DNA of 64,000 bases from Lacisediminimonas profundi (GCF_008831265.1 NZ_VTTH01000009.1:35826-99825), one strand, 5' to 3'; shown: positions 50,823 to 61,985, counted from the stretch's first letter. Program-made: numbers and translations. Notes: generated from the letters alone by a model not told the origin.

Positions 50823-51446
50823 TTAACGCGAATACAGTTCGACGATCAGCGACTCGTTGACGTCAGCGGCGATCTCGCTGCGGTCAGGCATCGACTTGAA
50901 GGTGCCTTCCATTTTCTTAGCATCGACGGAAACCCACGATGGCATTCCGCTCTGCTCTGCCAGCGACAGCGCTTCGATGATACGCGCTTGCTTCTTGGCC
51001 TTTTCACGCACGGCGACCACGTCGCCCGACTTCACCTGGTACGACGCGATGTTGACAACGTTGCCATTGACCGTGAACGCCTTGTGCGACACCAGCTGGC
51101 GCGCTTCAGCGCGGGTCGAGCCGAAGCCCATGCGGTAGATGACGTTGTCGAGACGCGCTTCCAGCAGCCTCAGAAGCGTCTCACCGGTATTGCCCTTGCG
51201 GCGATCCGCTTCAGCGAAATAGCGGCGGAACTGGCGCTCGAGGATGCCGTACATGCGCTTGACCTTCTGCTTTTCACGCAGTTGGTTGCCATAGTCGGAG
51301 GTACGGGCGCCGGAGGTGCGGCCATGCTGGCCAGGCTTCGAATCAAGTTTGCACTTGGAATCGAGCGAGCGGCGTGAGCTCTTGAGGAACAGGTCGGTGC
51401 CTTCACGGCGCGACAGTTTTGCTTTAGGTCCGATATAACGTGCCAC
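50823..51446 (-). CDS. rpsD: 30S ribosomal protein S4
   Basis: 207 residues. It nucleates 30S assembly and in many bacteria represses the alpha operon. It begins [20 protein letters not shown]; the S4 RNA-binding domain is [24 protein letters not shown]. The gap of 139 bases to rpsK holds a terminator-like hairpin. Confidence 0.99.
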   Translation of the reverse strand: MARYIGPKAKLSRREGTDLFLKSSRRSLDSKCKLDSKPGQHGRTSGARTSDYGNQLREKQKVKRMYGILERQFRRYFAEADRRKGNTGETLLRLLEARLDNVIYRMGFGSTRAEARQLVSHKAFTVNGNVVNIASYQVKSGDVVAVREKAKKQARIIEALSLAEQSGMPSWVSVDAKKMEGTFKSMPDRSEIAADVNESLIVELYSR

Positions 51447-51530
51447 GTTTTTTTCCTTTTACGATGACGCCCCGGTGGAAATTCCATCAGGCGCTAGTCC
51501 GGCCCCTTATCAGGCGGACGGTGGTCTTAA

Positions 51531-51560
51531 GAACAAAGCCCGCCAAGGACATTGGCGGGC
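51531..51560 (-). terminator. Terminator-like attenuator between rpsK and rpsD
   Basis: On the minus strand GCCCGCCAA and TTGGCGGGC form a perfect 9-bp stem with a 5-base loop, followed by TTTGTTC. It is weaker than a full terminator because the U-tract is interrupted; it probably lets part of the transcription through to rpsD-rpoA-rplQ. Confidence 0.65.
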
Positions 51561-51585
51561 AGTTTACTGGATACTGCCAAACAAA

Positions 51586-51990
51586 TCAGATGCGACGGCG
51601 CTTAGGCGGGCGGCAACCATTGTGCGGAACCGGCGTCACGTCCTGGATCTGGGTGATCTTCAGGCCAAGACCGTTCAGTGCGCGAACTGCGGACTCGCGG
51701 CCAGGACCAGGTCCCTTGATGCGAACTTCCAGATTCTTCACGCCATATTCAATAGCGACGCGTCCGGCCGCTTCGGCAGCAACCTGCGCTGCGAACGGAG
51801 TCGATTTACGCGAGCCCTTGAAGCCAGCACCACCCGAAGTTGCCCAGGACAACGCATTGCCCTGGCGATCCGTGATGGTGATGATGGTGTTGTTGAAGGA
51901 CGCATGGATGTGCGCGACGCCTTCAGCAACGTTCTTTTTGACTTTCTTGCGCACGCGTGCTGCTGCGGCGTTATTCGGTGCTTTTGCCAT
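51586..51990 (-). CDS. rpsK: 30S ribosomal protein S11
   Basis: 134 residues, usual length about 130. Motifs: [20 protein letters not shown] and the C-terminal [19 protein letters not shown], which is diagnostic. It lies in the platform of the small subunit. 33 bases after rpsM. Confidence 0.99.
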   Translation of the reverse strand: MAKAPNNAAAARVRKKVKKNVAEGVAHIHASFNNTIITITDRQGNALSWATSGGAGFKGSRKSTPFAAQVAAEAAGRVAIEYGVKNLEVRIKGPGPGRESAVRALNGLGLKITQIQDVTPVPHNGCRPPKRRRI

Positions 51991-52023
51991 AATCTTTTCC
52001 TTGAATCCGACGTAGGCTCGGAA

Positions 52024-52389
52024 TTATTTCTTCAGTGCTTGCGCGGCCTTGCGCGGACCCTTGCGGGTACGGGCGTTGGTGCGAGTGCGCTGACCGCGAA
52101 CTGGCAAACCCTTGCGATGACGCAGGCCACGATATGAACCGAGGTCCATCAAGCGCTTGATGTTCATCGAGATATCGCGACGCAGGTCGCCTTCGACGAG
52201 GAACTTGCCGATGGCGTCACGCAGCTTCTCGAGTTCGTTGTCGTCGAGGTCCTTGACCTTCTTGTCGGTCGGAACGCCTGTGACTTCGCAAATCTGTTCT
52301 GCGCGCGGGCGGCCAATACCATAAATAGCAGTCAAGCCGATCACGGCGTGCTGATGGTTGGGGATATTAACCCCTGCAATACGTGCCAT
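52024..52389 (-). CDS. rpsM: 30S ribosomal protein S13
   Basis: 121 residues. It begins [20 protein letters not shown] and ends with a basic tail containing [20 protein letters not shown]. It contacts the P-site tRNA and L5. First protein gene after rpmJ. Confidence 0.99.
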   Translation of the reverse strand: MARIAGVNIPNHQHAVIGLTAIYGIGRPRAEQICEVTGVPTDKKVKDLDDNELEKLRDAIGKFLVEGDLRRDISMNIKRLMDLGSYRGLRHRKGLPVRGQRTRTNARTRKGPRKAAQALKK

Positions 52390-52418
52390 TCGTTATTCCT
52401 TGATCAATAACGTTAAAG

Positions 52419-52532
52419 TTAACCTTGGCGCTGCTTGTGACGCGGTTCCGTGCAGATCACACGAATGACGCCTTTGCGCTTGATGATTTTGCAGTTGCGG
52501 CAGATCCGCTTTACTGATGCGAGCACTTTCAT
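52419..52532 (-). CDS. rpmJ: 50S ribosomal protein L36
   Basis: 37 codons: begins [20 protein letters not shown] and ends PRHKQRQG. The zinc-binding pattern of the C+ type is present (two Cys in RICRNCK, then Cys in VICTEPRH and His). It lies between infA and rpsM, the standard place. Too short for common gene-length cutoffs. Confidence 0.97.
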   Translation of the reverse strand: MKVLASVKRICRNCKIIKRKGVIRVICTEPRHKQRQG

Positions 52533-52573
52533 GGTGGCCCTCTTTCTTCCAGTTCGTTATTCAGTTGCTTTGA

Positions 52574-52792
52574 TTACTTGGTACGGAATACGATCCGCGC
52601 ACGGCTAAGGTCATAAGGCGTCAGTTCCACTGTCACCTTGTCCCCTGGAAGGATGCGGATATAGTTCATTCGCATCTTGCCAGAGATATGACCCAGCACC
52701 ACGTGTCCATTTTCCAGCTTTACTCTAAATGTCGCATTCGGCAGATTCTCGAGAACCTCGCCCTGCATCTGGATGACGTCGTCTTTTGCCAT
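52574..52792 (-). CDS. infA: Translation initiation factor IF-1
   Basis: 72 residues, exact family length. S1-like OB fold beginning [20 protein letters not shown], with [20 protein letters not shown]. It blocks the A site during initiation. Between secY and rpmJ. Confidence 0.99.
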   Translation of the reverse strand: MAKDDVIQMQGEVLENLPNATFRVKLENGHVVLGHISGKMRMNYIRILPGDKVTVELTPYDLSRARIVFRTK

Positions 52793-52817
52793 TCGATGTG
52801 CTCGATCTATGGGCCGC

Positions 52818-54146
52818 CTAGCGCGACATGCCGCCCTTAAAATTTGCCTTGCGCAGCAACGAATCGTATTGCTGCGACATCACATAATTCTGAACCTGCG
52901 CCATGAAGTCCATCGTGACGACCACAATGATCAACAGGGATGTTCCGCCAAAGTAGAACGGTACTTTCCAACGCGCAATCAGGAACTCAGGCAACAAGCA
53001 CACCAGCGTGATATACAACGCGCCGGCCAGCGTCAGGCGCATCAATATCTTGTCGATATAACGAGCCGTCTGATCACCAGGGCGGATACCAGGAACAAAC
53101 GCACCACTTTTCTTCAGATTATCTGCCGTCTCCCGGCTGTTGAACACCAGAGCCGTGTAGAAGAAGCAGAAAAATATAATTGCACCAGCGTACAGCAACG
53201 CATGAATCGGCTCACCAGGCGCCAGCGAAGCAGCCAGGTCTTTCAGGAACAAGGTCACGACATTCGTTGACTCGCCCGTCGTGAACCAGCTCGTGATCGT
53301 CGCCGGGAACAGAATGATCGACGATGCGAAAATCGGTGGAATCACGCCTGCCATGTTCAACTTCAGCGGCAGATGACTGCTTTGCCCGCCATAAACCTTG
53401 TTTCCAACCTGACGCTTTGCATAGTTCACCAGGATCTTGCGTTGACCGCGTTCGATGAACACGACCAGGAAAGTCACCGCCGCCACAATCACACAAATCA
53501 CAATCGCAGCCAGCGCACTCATGGAACCGGTGCGGACCAGCTCGAACAGGCCAGCGATCGCGCTCGGAAGCCCGGCAGCAATACCGGCGAAGATCAGTAT
53601 GGAGATACCGTTCCCCAAACCGCGCTCGGTAATCTGCTCACCCAGCCACATCATGAACATCGTTCCGGTTACCAGCGTAACAACACTGGTGAAACGAAAT
53701 GCCAAGCCCGGATCGATTACCAGCCCCGCTTGCGACTCCAGGGCCACTGCGATACCGAGCGCCTGGAACGTCGCCAGCAGCAACGTACCGTAGCGGGTGT
53801 ACTGCGTAATCTTGCGACGGCCCGCCTCGCCCTCTTTCTTCAAAGCTTCCAGTTGCGGTGACACCACCGTCAACAGTTGCATGATGATCGACGCCGAAAT
53901 GTACGGCATGATGCCCAGCGCGAAAATCGTGAACCGCGACAGCGCACCACCCGAGAACATGTTGAACATGCCCAGGATGCCGCCCTGGTTCTGCTTGAAA
54001 AGCTGCGCAAGCTGGGTAGCGTCAATACCGGGCACCGGGATGTGCGCACCGATCCGGTACACGACAAGCGCGCCCAGCAGGAACCACACACGGCTCCACG
54101 GGAACCCGCTTGCACCACTTTTCGCCAATTGCGGACTAGTCGCCAA
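52818..54146 (-). CDS. secY: Preprotein translocase subunit SecY
   Basis: 442 residues, ten membrane helices. It forms the protein-conducting channel with SecE and SecG. It begins [20 protein letters not shown]; the plug and pore regions ([20 protein letters not shown]) and cytoplasmic loop C5 ([18 protein letters not shown]) are conserved. 24 bases after rplO. Confidence 0.99.
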   Translation of the reverse strand: MATSPQLAKSGASGFPWSRVWFLLGALVVYRIGAHIPVPGIDATQLAQLFKQNQGGILGMFNMFSGGALSRFTIFALGIMPYISASIIMQLLTVVSPQLEALKKEGEAGRRKITQYTRYGTLLLATFQALGIAVALESQAGLVIDPGLAFRFTSVVTLVTGTMFMMWLGEQITERGLGNGISILIFAGIAAGLPSAIAGLFELVRTGSMSALAAIVICVIVAAVTFLVVFIERGQRKILVNYAKRQVGNKVYGGQSSHLPLKLNMAGVIPPIFASSIILFPATITSWFTTGESTNVVTLFLKDLAASLAPGEPIHALLYAGAIIFFCFFYTALVFNSRETADNLKKSGAFVPGIRPGDQTARYIDKILMRLTLAGALYITLVCLLPEFLIARWKVPFYFGGTSLLIIVVVTMDFMAQVQNYVMSQQYDSLLRKANFKGGMSR

Positions 54147-54170
54147 ACCTTGCTCCGAGTGGGCTGGAGG

Positions 54171-54602
54171 TTACGCGACCGAGCCGCCAGCGGCTTCGAT
54201 TGCGGCCTTTGCGCCTTTGGTTACGATCAGTCCCGTCAGGGTGACCTTTTTGGTCAACGCGCCGGAAGCAATCACGCGAACGACGCGCGCCAGATCCGAC
54301 ACGACGCCGGCTTGTTTCAATGCCAGCATGTCAACTTCACCGACCGGCAGCTTCTCCAGGTCGGAGAGGCGAACTTCGGCCTTGTACGGCGTTGCCAGCG
54401 ACTTGAAGCCGCGCTTCGGCAGGCGACGCTGCAAAGGCATCTGACCGCCCTCGAAACCCACCTTGTGGAAGCCGCCCGAACGTGACTTCTGACCTTTATG
54501 TCCGCGGCCGGCGGTCTTGCCCAAGCCCGAACCAATACCACGACCGACACGGCGCTTCGCGTGCTTGGCACCATCGGCGGGCTGAATGTTATTCAATTCC
54601 AT
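54171..54602 (-). CDS. rplO: 50S ribosomal protein L15
   Basis: 143 residues from the ATG at 54602 ([18 protein letters not shown]), chosen over upstream in-frame starts by family alignment. Glycine/basic-rich N-terminal part ([20 protein letters not shown]) and C-terminal [20 protein letters not shown]. Confidence 0.98.
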   Translation of the reverse strand: MELNNIQPADGAKHAKRRVGRGIGSGLGKTAGRGHKGQKSRSGGFHKVGFEGGQMPLQRRLPKRGFKSLATPYKAEVRLSDLEKLPVGEVDMLALKQAGVVSDLARVVRVIASGALTKKVTLTGLIVTKGAKAAIEAAGGSVA

Positions 54603-54629
54603 CATTTGCTCCGTTCGCAAGCGCTAGGC

Positions 54630-54806
54630 TTACGAAACAACTTTCACGAGATAGGAAACCTTGTTGATCATGCCGCGTACCGATGGGGTATCTTCCAACT
54701 CGGAAACCGAATCGACGCGACGCAGACCGAGTCCGCGAACCGTCGCACGGTGATCTGCGCGCGTTCCGATCAGGCCCTTGACCAGCTTGACTTTGATTTT
54801 TGCCAT
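54630..54806 (-). CDS. rpmD: 50S ribosomal protein L30
   Basis: 58 residues from the ATG at 54806 ([20 protein letters not shown]); open upstream codons overlap the rpsE end and are not conserved. It ends [16 protein letters not shown]. Ten bases after rpsE. Confidence 0.97.
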   Translation of the reverse strand: MAKIKVKLVKGLIGTRADHRATVRGLGLRRVDSVSELEDTPSVRGMINKVSYLVKVVS

Positions 54807-54816
54807 TTGCATCACC

Positions 54817-55335
54817 TTAGCCGAGGATTTCTTCAACCGACTTGCCACGCTTGGCAGCGATTTCGGAAGGAGTGTTCATCTTCGCCAGACCGTTCAACGT
54901 GGCACGAACCATGTTGTAAGGGTTGGTCGAACCGTTCGACTTGGCGACCACGTTGGTCACGCCCATCACTTCAAAAATTGCGCGCATCGGGCCGCCGGCG
55001 ATCACGCCGGTACCGTCCTTGGCAGGCGCCATCAGAACTGATGAGGCACCATGCTTGCCGGTCACCGCGTGCTGCAGCGTACCGTTCTTGAGCGAAACCT
55101 TGATCATCTTGCGGCGGGCTTCTTCCATCGCTTTCTGCACGGCGACTGGCACTTCCTTCGACTTGCCCTTGCCCATGCCGATGCGACCATCGCCATCACC
55201 AACCACTGCGAGCGCTGCGAAACCCATGATCCGACCGCCCTTGACCACTTTGGTCACGCGGTTCACGGCGATCATCTTCTCGCGCATGCCGTCATCCGGC
55301 TTCTCGCTTTGCATCTTCGATTGCATCTTTGCCAT
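54817..55335 (-). CDS. rpsE: 30S ribosomal protein S5
   Basis: 172 residues. The signature [21 protein letters not shown] and the fidelity-related [20 protein letters not shown] are present. N-terminal residues 1-16 ([16 protein letters not shown]) vary in the family. Confidence 0.99.
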   Translation of the reverse strand: MAKMQSKMQSEKPDDGMREKMIAVNRVTKVVKGGRIMGFAALAVVGDGDGRIGMGKGKSKEVPVAVQKAMEEARRKMIKVSLKNGTLQHAVTGKHGASSVLMAPAKDGTGVIAGGPMRAIFEVMGVTNVVAKSNGSTNPYNMVRATLNGLAKMNTPSEIAAKRGKSVEEILG

Positions 55336-55347
55336 GATGACTATTCC

Positions 55348-55710
55348 TTAGAGTTTCAGGCCAGCTTCGCGAGCGGCCTCGGCTACGGCTTTGACACGGC
55401 CGTGGTAACGGAAACCGGCGCGATCGAAAGCCACTTCAGAGATTCCGGCCTTCAGCGCTTTCTCGGCTACCCGCTTTCCAACCAGCGCGGCAGCAGCGAC
55501 GTTGCCGCCCTTGCCCGACTGACCGGCCAGTTCCTGCCGAACCTCGGCTTCCGCGGTAGATGCGGATGCCAGCACCTTCGCGTCCGGTCCGAAGATCGTT
55601 GCGTAGATATGCAGGTTGGTACGATGCACGGAAAGGCGATTGACCTTGAGCTCCGCAATCTTTGCCCGGGTCTGGCGTCCGCGACGCAGACGTGATTGTT
55701 TCTTGTCCAT
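55348..55710 (-). CDS. rplR: 50S ribosomal protein L18
   Basis: 120 residues. It binds 5S rRNA. Basic N terminus ([20 protein letters not shown]), [16 protein letters not shown] in the core, and the end [20 protein letters not shown]. Twelve bases after rplF. Confidence 0.99.
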   Translation of the reverse strand: MDKKQSRLRRGRQTRAKIAELKVNRLSVHRTNLHIYATIFGPDAKVLASASTAEAEVRQELAGQSGKGGNVAAAALVGKRVAEKALKAGISEVAFDRAGFRYHGRVKAVAEAAREAGLKL

Positions 55711-55722
55711 TCGCAGCCCCTG

Positions 55723-56256
55723 TTACTTCTTCTTGGTTTCTTTGATCACGACGACTTCGTCGGAGTACCGAACACCCTTGCCCTTGTAAGGCTCTGGCGG
55801 ACGATAAGCACGAACTTCAGCCGCCACCTGGCCGACCACCTGACGATCAACACCCGAAATCACGATCTCGGTGGGCGTCGTTGCCACAGCCTTCGTACCA
55901 GCCGGAAGCTCGTAGACCACCGGATGCGAGTAGCCGAGGGACAGATTCAGCTTGTCGCCCTGCACAGCGGCACGAAAACCAACGCCAACCAGGTTCAGCT
56001 TCTTCTCGAAACCTTTGGAGACACCGGTCACCATGTTGTTGACAAGTGCGCGAACGGTACCAAACATCGCATTCGCTTCACGGCTGTCACCAACCGGCTC
56101 GAACGTGAGCGTGTTGTTCTCATTTTTTACCTTGACCTGACCGGTCAAAGGCAGAGTCAGGGTGCCCAACGGGCCCTTGACCTTGATCTGCTCTGCAGCT
56201 AGCGTAACTTCCACGCCGGCCGGCAGTGCAATGGGGCTTTTACCTACACGAGACAT
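55723..56256 (-). CDS. rplF: 50S ribosomal protein L6
   Basis: 177 residues, two homologous domains. It begins [17 protein letters not shown] and has the C-terminal signature [17 protein letters not shown]. Near the factor-binding site of the large subunit. Confidence 0.99.
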   Translation of the reverse strand: MSRVGKSPIALPAGVEVTLAAEQIKVKGPLGTLTLPLTGQVKVKNENNTLTFEPVGDSREANAMFGTVRALVNNMVTGVSKGFEKKLNLVGVGFRAAVQGDKLNLSLGYSHPVVYELPAGTKAVATTPTEIVISGVDRQVVGQVAAEVRAYRPPEPYKGKGVRYSDEVVVIKETKKK

Positions 56257-56266
56257 CTTGCACTCC

Positions 56267-56662
56267 TTAAGCGACGGTGCAAATCAACTCGCCGCCGAGA
56301 CCGGCTGCGCGTGCTTTGCGGTCGGTCATCACGCCCTTGGGCGTCGACATGATGGCAACACCCAATCCATTCAGGACGGTCGGGATCTGGTTCTTGCCGC
56401 GGTAGATCCGCAGGCCAGGACGCGATATGCGCTTCAGATGCTCGATGACCGGGCGACCGGCGTAATACTTCAACGTGATCGCCAACTGCGCCTTGCCACC
56501 TTCTTCAGTGACGACGTAGCTGTCGATATAACCTTCATCCTTCAACACTGCGGCAATCGCAACTTTCACCTTGGACGAGGGCATCGATACCGATGCTTTC
56601 TCCACGCCTTGGGCGTTGCGTATGCGGGTCAGCATATCGGCGATAGGATCGCTCATACTCAT
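56267..56662 (-). CDS. rpsH: 30S ribosomal protein S8
   Basis: 131 residues. It begins [20 protein letters not shown] and contains [20 protein letters not shown] with the C-terminal GGELICTVA. It binds 16S rRNA helix 21 and in enterobacteria represses the spc operon. Confidence 0.99.
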   Translation of the reverse strand: MSMSDPIADMLTRIRNAQGVEKASVSMPSSKVKVAIAAVLKDEGYIDSYVVTEEGGKAQLAITLKYYAGRPVIEHLKRISRPGLRIYRGKNQIPTVLNGLGVAIMSTPKGVMTDRKARAAGLGGELICTVA

Positions 56663-56675
56663 GCTTGTTCTCCTA

Positions 56676-56981
56676 TTACCAGCTGGCTTTAGTCATACCC
56701 GGGATCTCGCCGCGCATGGCGATTTCACGGATCTTGGTACGGGCCAGACCGAACTTGCGGAAAGTGCCACGGGGACGACCAGTCAGGGCGCAACGATTGC
56801 GCTGACGCGTCGGACTCGAATTACGGGGCAGCGCTTGCAACTTCAGCCGCGCCTCGTAACGCTCTTCCTCGGACTTCGATTGGTCGTCGATGATTGCCTT
56901 CAACTCGGCGCGCTTGCCGGCATACTTCTTTACCAGGTCGGCGCGCTTTTGTTCACGGTTAATCAGTGCCAGTTTTGCCAT
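56676..56981 (-). CDS. rpsN: 30S ribosomal protein S14, zinc-free type
   Basis: 101 residues, the long form without zinc cysteines. It begins [20 protein letters not shown]; the conserved core [20 protein letters not shown] is present. Confidence 0.99.
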   Translation of the reverse strand: MAKLALINREQKRADLVKKYAGKRAELKAIIDDQSKSEEERYEARLKLQALPRNSSPTRQRNRCALTGRPRGTFRKFGLARTKIREIAMRGEIPGMTKASW

Positions 56982-56988
56982 GGCATCC

Positions 56989-57528
56989 TCAGTTTCTGAA
57001 CGGGAATTTAAATTCGGCGAGGAGAGCCTTGGCCTCTTCGTCAGTTTTTGCGGTAGTCGTGATGCTGATGTTCAGCCCACGCAGCGCATCAATCTTGTCG
57101 TACTCGATCTCGGGGAAAATGATCTGCTCTTTCACACCGATGTTGTAGTTGCCACGGCCGTCAAATGCACGACCAGACACACCACGGAAATCGCGAACGC
57201 GGGGCAACGCAACGGTAACCAGGCGATCGAGAAACTCGTACATCGCCTTGCCGCGCAAGGTCACCATGCAACCGATCGGGTAGCCTTCGCGAATCTTGAA
57301 TCCCGCGATTGCCTTCCGTGCTTTGGTCACCACAGGCTTCTGGCCTGCGATCTTCGTCATGTCGCCGACAGCATGCTCAATGACTTTCTTGTCGGCAATC
57401 GCCTCGCCCACACCCATGTTGAGCGTGATCTTGGTCAGCCGCGGCACTTGCATGCGCGACTTGTAGCCGAACTTCGTCGTCAAATTGGCGACGACGTCTT
57501 TTTCGTAGAAATCCTGGAAACGGGTCAT
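56989..57528 (-). CDS. rplE: 50S ribosomal protein L5
   Basis: 179 residues. It carries 5S rRNA into the central protuberance. Motifs: [36 protein letters not shown] and [20 protein letters not shown]. Seven bases before rpsN. Confidence 0.99.
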   Translation of the reverse strand: MTRFQDFYEKDVVANLTTKFGYKSRMQVPRLTKITLNMGVGEAIADKKVIEHAVGDMTKIAGQKPVVTKARKAIAGFKIREGYPIGCMVTLRGKAMYEFLDRLVTVALPRVRDFRGVSGRAFDGRGNYNIGVKEQIIFPEIEYDKIDALRGLNISITTTAKTDEEAKALLAEFKFPFRN

Positions 57529-57534
57529 TTTTCC

Positions 57535-57849
57535 TTACCCCTTCACGGCTTCGCCGTTGGATTTGAAGACGCGGACTTTCTTGCCGTCAACGGTCTTGAA
57601 TCCAATCCGATCTGCCTTGCCGGTCGCGCCATTGAACAGCGCTACGTTCGATACATGTATGGGCATCAGCTTGTCGACGATACCGCCGGTCGTACCCGTC
57701 ATCGGGTTCGGGCGGACCGCCTTCTTGGCGACATTCACACCATCAACGATGACGTGGTCGGCATCGATACGCTGCTTGACTACGCCACGCTTGCCTTTAT
57801 CTTTACCGGCGATGACGATTACGTCGTCGTCTTTCCGAATATGACTCAT
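57535..57849 (-). CDS. rplX: 50S ribosomal protein L24
   Basis: 104 residues with an N-terminal KOW domain ([20 protein letters not shown]). An early assembly protein of the large subunit. Nine bases after rplN. Confidence 0.99.
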   Translation of the reverse strand: MSHIRKDDDVIVIAGKDKGKRGVVKQRIDADHVIVDGVNVAKKAVRPNPMTGTTGGIVDKLMPIHVSNVALFNGATGKADRIGFKTVDGKKVRVFKSNGEAVKG

Positions 57850-57858
57850 GTTGCCTCC

Positions 57859-58227
57859 TTACAGGACTTCCGGTGCGAGCGACACGATCTTCATGAAGCG
57901 CTCGGTACGCAGCTCACGCGTGACCGGTCCGAAGATGCGCGTACCGATCGGCTCGAGCTTGGCGTTAAGCAGGACAGCAGCATTGCTATCAAACTTGACC
58001 AGCGACCCATCCTGGCGGCGCACGCCCTTGGCAGTCCGAACGACGACCGCATTGTAAATTTCGCCTTTTTTGACGCGACCGCGCGGAACGGCCTCCTTGA
58101 TCGTGACCTTGATGATGTCACCGATGCCGGCGTAACGGCGCTTCGACCCGCCCAGCACCTTGATGCACAGGACTTCACGCGCACCCGTGTTGTCGGCTAC
58201 TTCTAGCCGGCTTTCTGTCTGAATCAT
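57859..58227 (-). CDS. rplN: 50S ribosomal protein L14
   Basis: 122 residues, exact family length, from the ATG at 58227 ([20 protein letters not shown]). First gene of the spc part; separated from rpsQ by 233 bases, unusually wide in this dense region. Confidence 0.99.
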   Translation of the reverse strand: MIQTESRLEVADNTGAREVLCIKVLGGSKRRYAGIGDIIKVTIKEAVPRGRVKKGEIYNAVVVRTAKGVRRQDGSLVKFDSNAAVLLNAKLEPIGTRIFGPVTRELRTERFMKIVSLAPEVL

Positions 58228-58460
58228 AATTTTTTCTTTCCCAACTTTTCCCGCGTCACCGCACAATGCAGTACGACGGTCAGTCTTGGTCCCGGCAACC
58301 CGCCAAATTCAGGCAGGTCGATTAGGGTGACGATTTACCAAACAACTGGTACTACGGAACTGCGAATCTTGCTGCTGCGCTGCAAGCTTCAGAAGGCATT
58401 GCACCTTCTGAAGCGAAGCCAATCATTATGGCAGCAAAGCAGCCGCGACGCAATACCAAA
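58228..58460 (-). promoter_or_regulatory. rpsQ-rplN gap with hairpin (S10/spc boundary)
   Basis: No gene is visible. GCTTCAGAAGG (58386-58396) and CCTTCTGAAGC (58404-58414) form a perfect 11-bp stem with a 7-base loop. It has no U-tract. By analogy with other bacteria the spc promoter may lie here, but I see no clear boxes. Confidence 0.6.
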
Positions 58461-58733
58461 TCAAACGTTTTGTGCAGCCTGTACGACACGAGTAACCGAC
58501 CATGCCTTGGTCTTCGAAATTGGACGACCTTCCTGGATCTCGACTACGTCGCCTTCCTTCACCTGGTTCGATTCGTCATGCGCGTGATACTTGCGCGAGC
58601 GGACGATGATCTTGCCATACAGCGGATGCTTGGTCCGGTTCTCGATCAGCACGGTTACGGTCTTGTCCATCTTGTCGGACACAACGCGGCCTACGAGCGT
58701 GCGGTTGAGCGATTTTTTTACCTGATCGTTCAT
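58461..58733 (-). CDS. rpsQ: 30S ribosomal protein S17
   Basis: 90 residues. OB fold with [20 protein letters not shown] and [19 protein letters not shown]. Its ATG shares one base with the rpmC stop. Last gene of the S10 part. Confidence 0.99.
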   Translation of the reverse strand: MNDQVKKSLNRTLVGRVVSDKMDKTVTVLIENRTKHPLYGKIIVRSRKYHAHDESNQVKEGDVVEIQEGRPISKTKAWSVTRVVQAAQNV

Positions 58734-58924
58734 TATTTGCCTGCCTTCTGGTTCATGACCGTCTTGACCCGAGCGATATCGCGACGAACCTTTTTCAGCT
58801 GGGACGTATTGCTCAACTGCTGGGTTCCCAGCTGCATGCGCAAACCAAACTGCGCCTTCAGCAAGTCGGTCATCTCTTTGGTCAGGGCGGCTTGGTCCTT
58901 GCCGCTGAGTTCAGATGCTTTCAT
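58733..58924 (-). CDS. rpmC: 50S ribosomal protein L29
   Basis: 63 residues from the ATG at 58924 ([20 protein letters not shown]). Two-helix protein at the exit tunnel; ends [18 protein letters not shown]. Twelve bases after rplP. Confidence 0.98.
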   Translation of the reverse strand: MKASELSGKDQAALTKEMTDLLKAQFGLRMQLGTQQLSNTSQLKKVRRDIARVKTVMNQKAGK

Positions 58925-58936
58925 GTTCCACTCCAA

Positions 58937-59356
58937 TTATTGGCCGACCTGGCGGATGACAAAAGTCGTCTGCAGGGGCAGCTTGGCAGCAGCCAGACGG
59001 AATGCTTCGCGCGCCAGCGTCTCATCGACACCATCCATCTCGTACAGCACTTTGCCAGGATGAATTTCGGCGACGTAGTATTCCGGGTTACCCTTGCCGT
59101 TACCCATACGAACTTCTGCGGGCTTGTTGGAAATAGGCTTGTCCGGGAAAATGCGAATCCAGATCCGTCCACCACGCTTGATGTGACGGGTCATGGCGCG
59201 ACGGGCTGCTTCGATCTGACGAGCCGTGATACGGCCGCGGCCAATTGCCTTCAAGCCGAATTCGCCGAACGACACCGCGGTGCCGCGATCGTGCGAGATT
59301 CCGCGATTGCGGCCCTTCTGTTCTTTGCGATATTTTCTGCGTGCTGGTTGCAGCAT
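58937..59356 (-). CDS. rplP: 50S ribosomal protein L16
   Basis: 139 residues. It begins [19 protein letters not shown] and contains [20 protein letters not shown] and [20 protein letters not shown]. Near the A-site tRNA. Two bases after rpsC. Confidence 0.99.
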   Translation of the reverse strand: MLQPARRKYRKEQKGRNRGISHDRGTAVSFGEFGLKAIGRGRITARQIEAARRAMTRHIKRGGRIWIRIFPDKPISNKPAEVRMGNGKGNPEYYVAEIHPGKVLYEMDGVDETLAREAFRLAAAKLPLQTTFVIRQVGQ

Positions 59357-59358
59357 GA

Positions 59359-60210
59359 TTATTCTCCTGCTTTCTCAGCCGGGGCTGCGCCTTCCGGCTT
59401 CTTGGCGGCCGGCACACGTTTGGCTCGGGCCGGAGCGCTGTCGGGCGCTGCAGCCTGGCCTTCAGGACGCCTGGCGCCACGTACGGGCGGACGGCCAGCA
59501 CCTGGCTTGCCATCGTCACGACGCGGACCGCGGCGCTTCTTGTCATCGTCTGCTGCGACCTCGACCACAGGCGTTTCGCCATTGGCCAGGCGATCACCCT
59601 TGTAGACCCAGACCTTGATACCGATGATGCCGTAAGTCGTCTCGGCTTCGGAAGTACCATAGTCGATGTCGGCACGCAGGGTATGCAGCGGCACGCGACC
59701 TTCACGGTACCACTCGGTACGGGCGATCTCGATACCATTCAGGCGACCGGAGGACATGATCTTGATACCCAGGGCGCCCAGGCGCATCGCATTCTGCATC
59801 GCACGCTTCATCGCGCGACGGAACATGATCCGCTTCTCGAGCTGCTGAGCGATAGAATCGGCGATCAGCTGGGAATCAGTCTCCGGTTTGCGAACTTCCT
59901 CGATGTTGACGTGCACGGGCACGCCCATCATCTTGGAGAGTTCGGTCTTCAGGACTTCAATGTCTTCGCCCTTCTTGCCGATGACGACACCGGGCCGCGA
60001 GCTGAAAATCGTGATGCGCGCATTTTTGGCCGGGCGCTCGATGACGACGCGGCTGACCGATGCGTTCTTCAGCTTTTTCTTCAGGTAAGCGCGGACTTTC
60101 AGGTCTTCGCCCAACATCGTGGCGAAATTGCTGTTACCTGCGTACCAACGCGAACCCCAGTTACGGGTAACCGAAAGTCGGAACCCGGTCGGATGTATTT
60201 TCTGTCCCAT
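59359..60210 (-). CDS. rpsC: 30S ribosomal protein S3
   Basis: 283 residues. KH domain ([19 protein letters not shown]) and C-terminal domain ([20 protein letters not shown]) line the mRNA entry. After about residue 215 there is a long basic Ala/Pro/Lys/Arg tail ([20 protein letters not shown]), roughly 50 residues beyond the Escherichia coli protein. Confidence 0.98.
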   Translation of the reverse strand: MGQKIHPTGFRLSVTRNWGSRWYAGNSNFATMLGEDLKVRAYLKKKLKNASVSRVVIERPAKNARITIFSSRPGVVIGKKGEDIEVLKTELSKMMGVPVHVNIEEVRKPETDSQLIADSIAQQLEKRIMFRRAMKRAMQNAMRLGALGIKIMSSGRLNGIEIARTEWYREGRVPLHTLRADIDYGTSEAETTYGIIGIKVWVYKGDRLANGETPVVEVAADDDKKRRGPRRDDGKPGAGRPPVRGARRPEGQAAAPDSAPARAKRVPAAKKPEGAAPAEKAGE

Positions 60211-60219
60211 CGTGACTCC

Positions 60220-60549
60220 TTAGTTACCGACAGTCACGAAGATGTGACAGGATTGTTTGGAGATGCGATCGCCCCGGCCTTTTGCGCGAGCGGTAAACCG
60301 CTTGAGCACGCCAGCCTTTTCGACATAGATCTGGGTGACCTTCAATTCGTCGATATCGGCGCCGTCGTTATGCTCGGCGTTCGCGATCGCGGACTCCAGG
60401 ACTTTCTTCAGGATGACCGCGCCCTTTTTCGGACTGAAGGTCAGGATGTTGAGAGCCTGTTCGACTTTCTTGCCGCGGATCTGATCGGCGACCAGCCGGC
60501 CTTTTTGGGCCGACAGACGCACGCCACGGAGAGTAGCTTTAGTTTCCAT
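60220..60549 (-). CDS. rplV: 50S ribosomal protein L22
   Basis: 109 residues. It lines the exit tunnel; its long loop contains [20 protein letters not shown]. It begins [20 protein letters not shown]. Nine bases before rpsC. Confidence 0.99.
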   Translation of the reverse strand: METKATLRGVRLSAQKGRLVADQIRGKKVEQALNILTFSPKKGAVILKKVLESAIANAEHNDGADIDELKVTQIYVEKAGVLKRFTARAKGRGDRISKQSCHIFVTVGN

Positions 60550-60557
60550 GATCGGAC

Positions 60558-60833
60558 CTATTTCTTAGCCTTCTTGTCAGCGGCATGACCCTTGAACGTC
60601 CGGGTCAGCGCGAATTCGCCGAGCTTGTGACCGACCATCTGCTCGGACACGTAAACCGGCACATGTTGCTTGCCGTTATGCACGGCAATCGTCAGTCCGA
60701 TGAAATCCGGCAGGATCGTCGAACGACGGGACCAGGTTTTGATCGGCTTCTTGTCTTTTGCCGCCTGAGCAGCTTCCACTTTATCCAGCAGGTGGGCGTC
60801 GCAGAACGGCCCTTTTTTCAATGAGCGTGCCAT
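60558..60833 (-). CDS. rpsS: 30S ribosomal protein S19
   Basis: 91 residues. It begins [20 protein letters not shown] and has [20 protein letters not shown] and [20 protein letters not shown]. Ten bases after rplB. Confidence 0.99.
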   Translation of the reverse strand: MARSLKKGPFCDAHLLDKVEAAQAAKDKKPIKTWSRRSTILPDFIGLTIAVHNGKQHVPVYVSEQMVGHKLGEFALTRTFKGHAADKKAKK

Positions 60834-60843
60834 GTCCTATTCC

Positions 60844-61671
60844 TTATTTCTTGCCGCGGCGTGAGACGATCATCGAAGTCGTGCGCTTGTTGCGACGCGT
60901 CTTCTTGCCCTTGGTTTGCTGACCCCACGGCGAGACCGGGTGACGACCTGCAGCTGTCTTGCCCTCGCCGCCACCGTGCGGGTGGTCAACCGGGTTCATG
61001 ACAACACCGCGAACCGTCGGACGAATACCACGCCAACGATTAGCGCCAGCCTTGCCGATCTTGCGCAGGTTATGTTCGCCGTTACCAACTTCACCGATGG
61101 TAGCGCGGCACTCGATGTGCACGCGGCGGACCTCACCCGAGCGCAGGCGAACCTGAGCGTAGGTTCCTTCACGCGCCATCAGAACTACTGCAGCGCCTGC
61201 AGTACGCGCCAACTGCGCACCCTTGCCTGGCAGCATTTCGACGCAATGCATCGTGGTACCGACCGGAATGTTGCGGATCGGCAGGCAGTTACCCGCCTTG
61301 ATCGGCGCTTCCGAGCCGTTCATCAGCTGATCACCAACAGCCATGCCCTTGCTGGCCAGCACATAGCGGCGCTCGCCATCGGCGTAAAGCACCAGCGCAA
61401 TGTTGGCGCTGCGGTTCGGGTCATATTCCAGACGCTCAACCTTGGCCGCGATACCGTCCTTGTTGCGACGGAAGTCGATGACACGGTAGTGCTGCTTGTG
61501 ACCACCACCGATATGACGGGTAGTGATATGGCCGTTGTTGTTACGGCCGGCAGTCTTGGATTTCTTCTCGATCAGGGCGGCGAACGGACGACCTTTGAAC
61601 AGGCCGGGCGTCACCACCTTCACCATGCCACGACGGGCTGGCGAGGTCGGTTTCGTCTTTACGAGTGCCAT
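60844..61671 (-). CDS. rplB: 50S ribosomal protein L2
   Basis: 275 residues. Needed for subunit joining and peptidyl transfer. It contains [20 protein letters not shown] with the conserved His, and a basic C terminus ([20 protein letters not shown]). Its start shares one base with the rplW stop. Confidence 0.99.
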   Translation of the reverse strand: MALVKTKPTSPARRGMVKVVTPGLFKGRPFAALIEKKSKTAGRNNNGHITTRHIGGGHKQHYRVIDFRRNKDGIAAKVERLEYDPNRSANIALVLYADGERRYVLASKGMAVGDQLMNGSEAPIKAGNCLPIRNIPVGTTMHCVEMLPGKGAQLARTAGAAVVLMAREGTYAQVRLRSGEVRRVHIECRATIGEVGNGEHNLRKIGKAGANRWRGIRPTVRGVVMNPVDHPHGGGEGKTAAGRHPVSPWGQQTKGKKTRRNKRTTSMIVSRRGKK

Positions 61672-61985
61672 TATTTAGCCTCCTCGGTGAAAGAGATTTC
61701 CTGGCCGGCCTTGAGGCACACGAACGCGCGGCGCGTGTGATTGCGACGGCCCGTGAAACGACCCGAACGCTTGACCTTGCCCTGCCGGTTTGCAACTTGC
61801 ACCGACTCCACTTGTACTTTGAACAGCAGCTCAACCGCTGCCTTGATTTCCGGCTTGGTAGCATCTGGCGAGACGAGGAAAACGACTTGCTCGTTTTTCT
61901 CGGCGACGAAAGTCGCCTTCTCGGAGATCACCGGAGCCAGCAGCACTTTCAACAAGCGCTCTTCAGTGAATTGGATGGCGCTCAT
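61671..61985 (-). CDS. rplW: 50S ribosomal protein L23
   Basis: 104 residues. Tunnel-exit protein that docks trigger factor and SRP. Motifs: [20 protein letters not shown] and [19 protein letters not shown]. It overlaps rplD by four bases. Confidence 0.99.
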   Translation of the reverse strand: MSAIQFTEERLLKVLLAPVISEKATFVAEKNEQVVFLVSPDATKPEIKAAVELLFKVQVESVQVANRQGKVKRSGRFTGRRNHTRRAFVCLKAGQEISFTEEAK

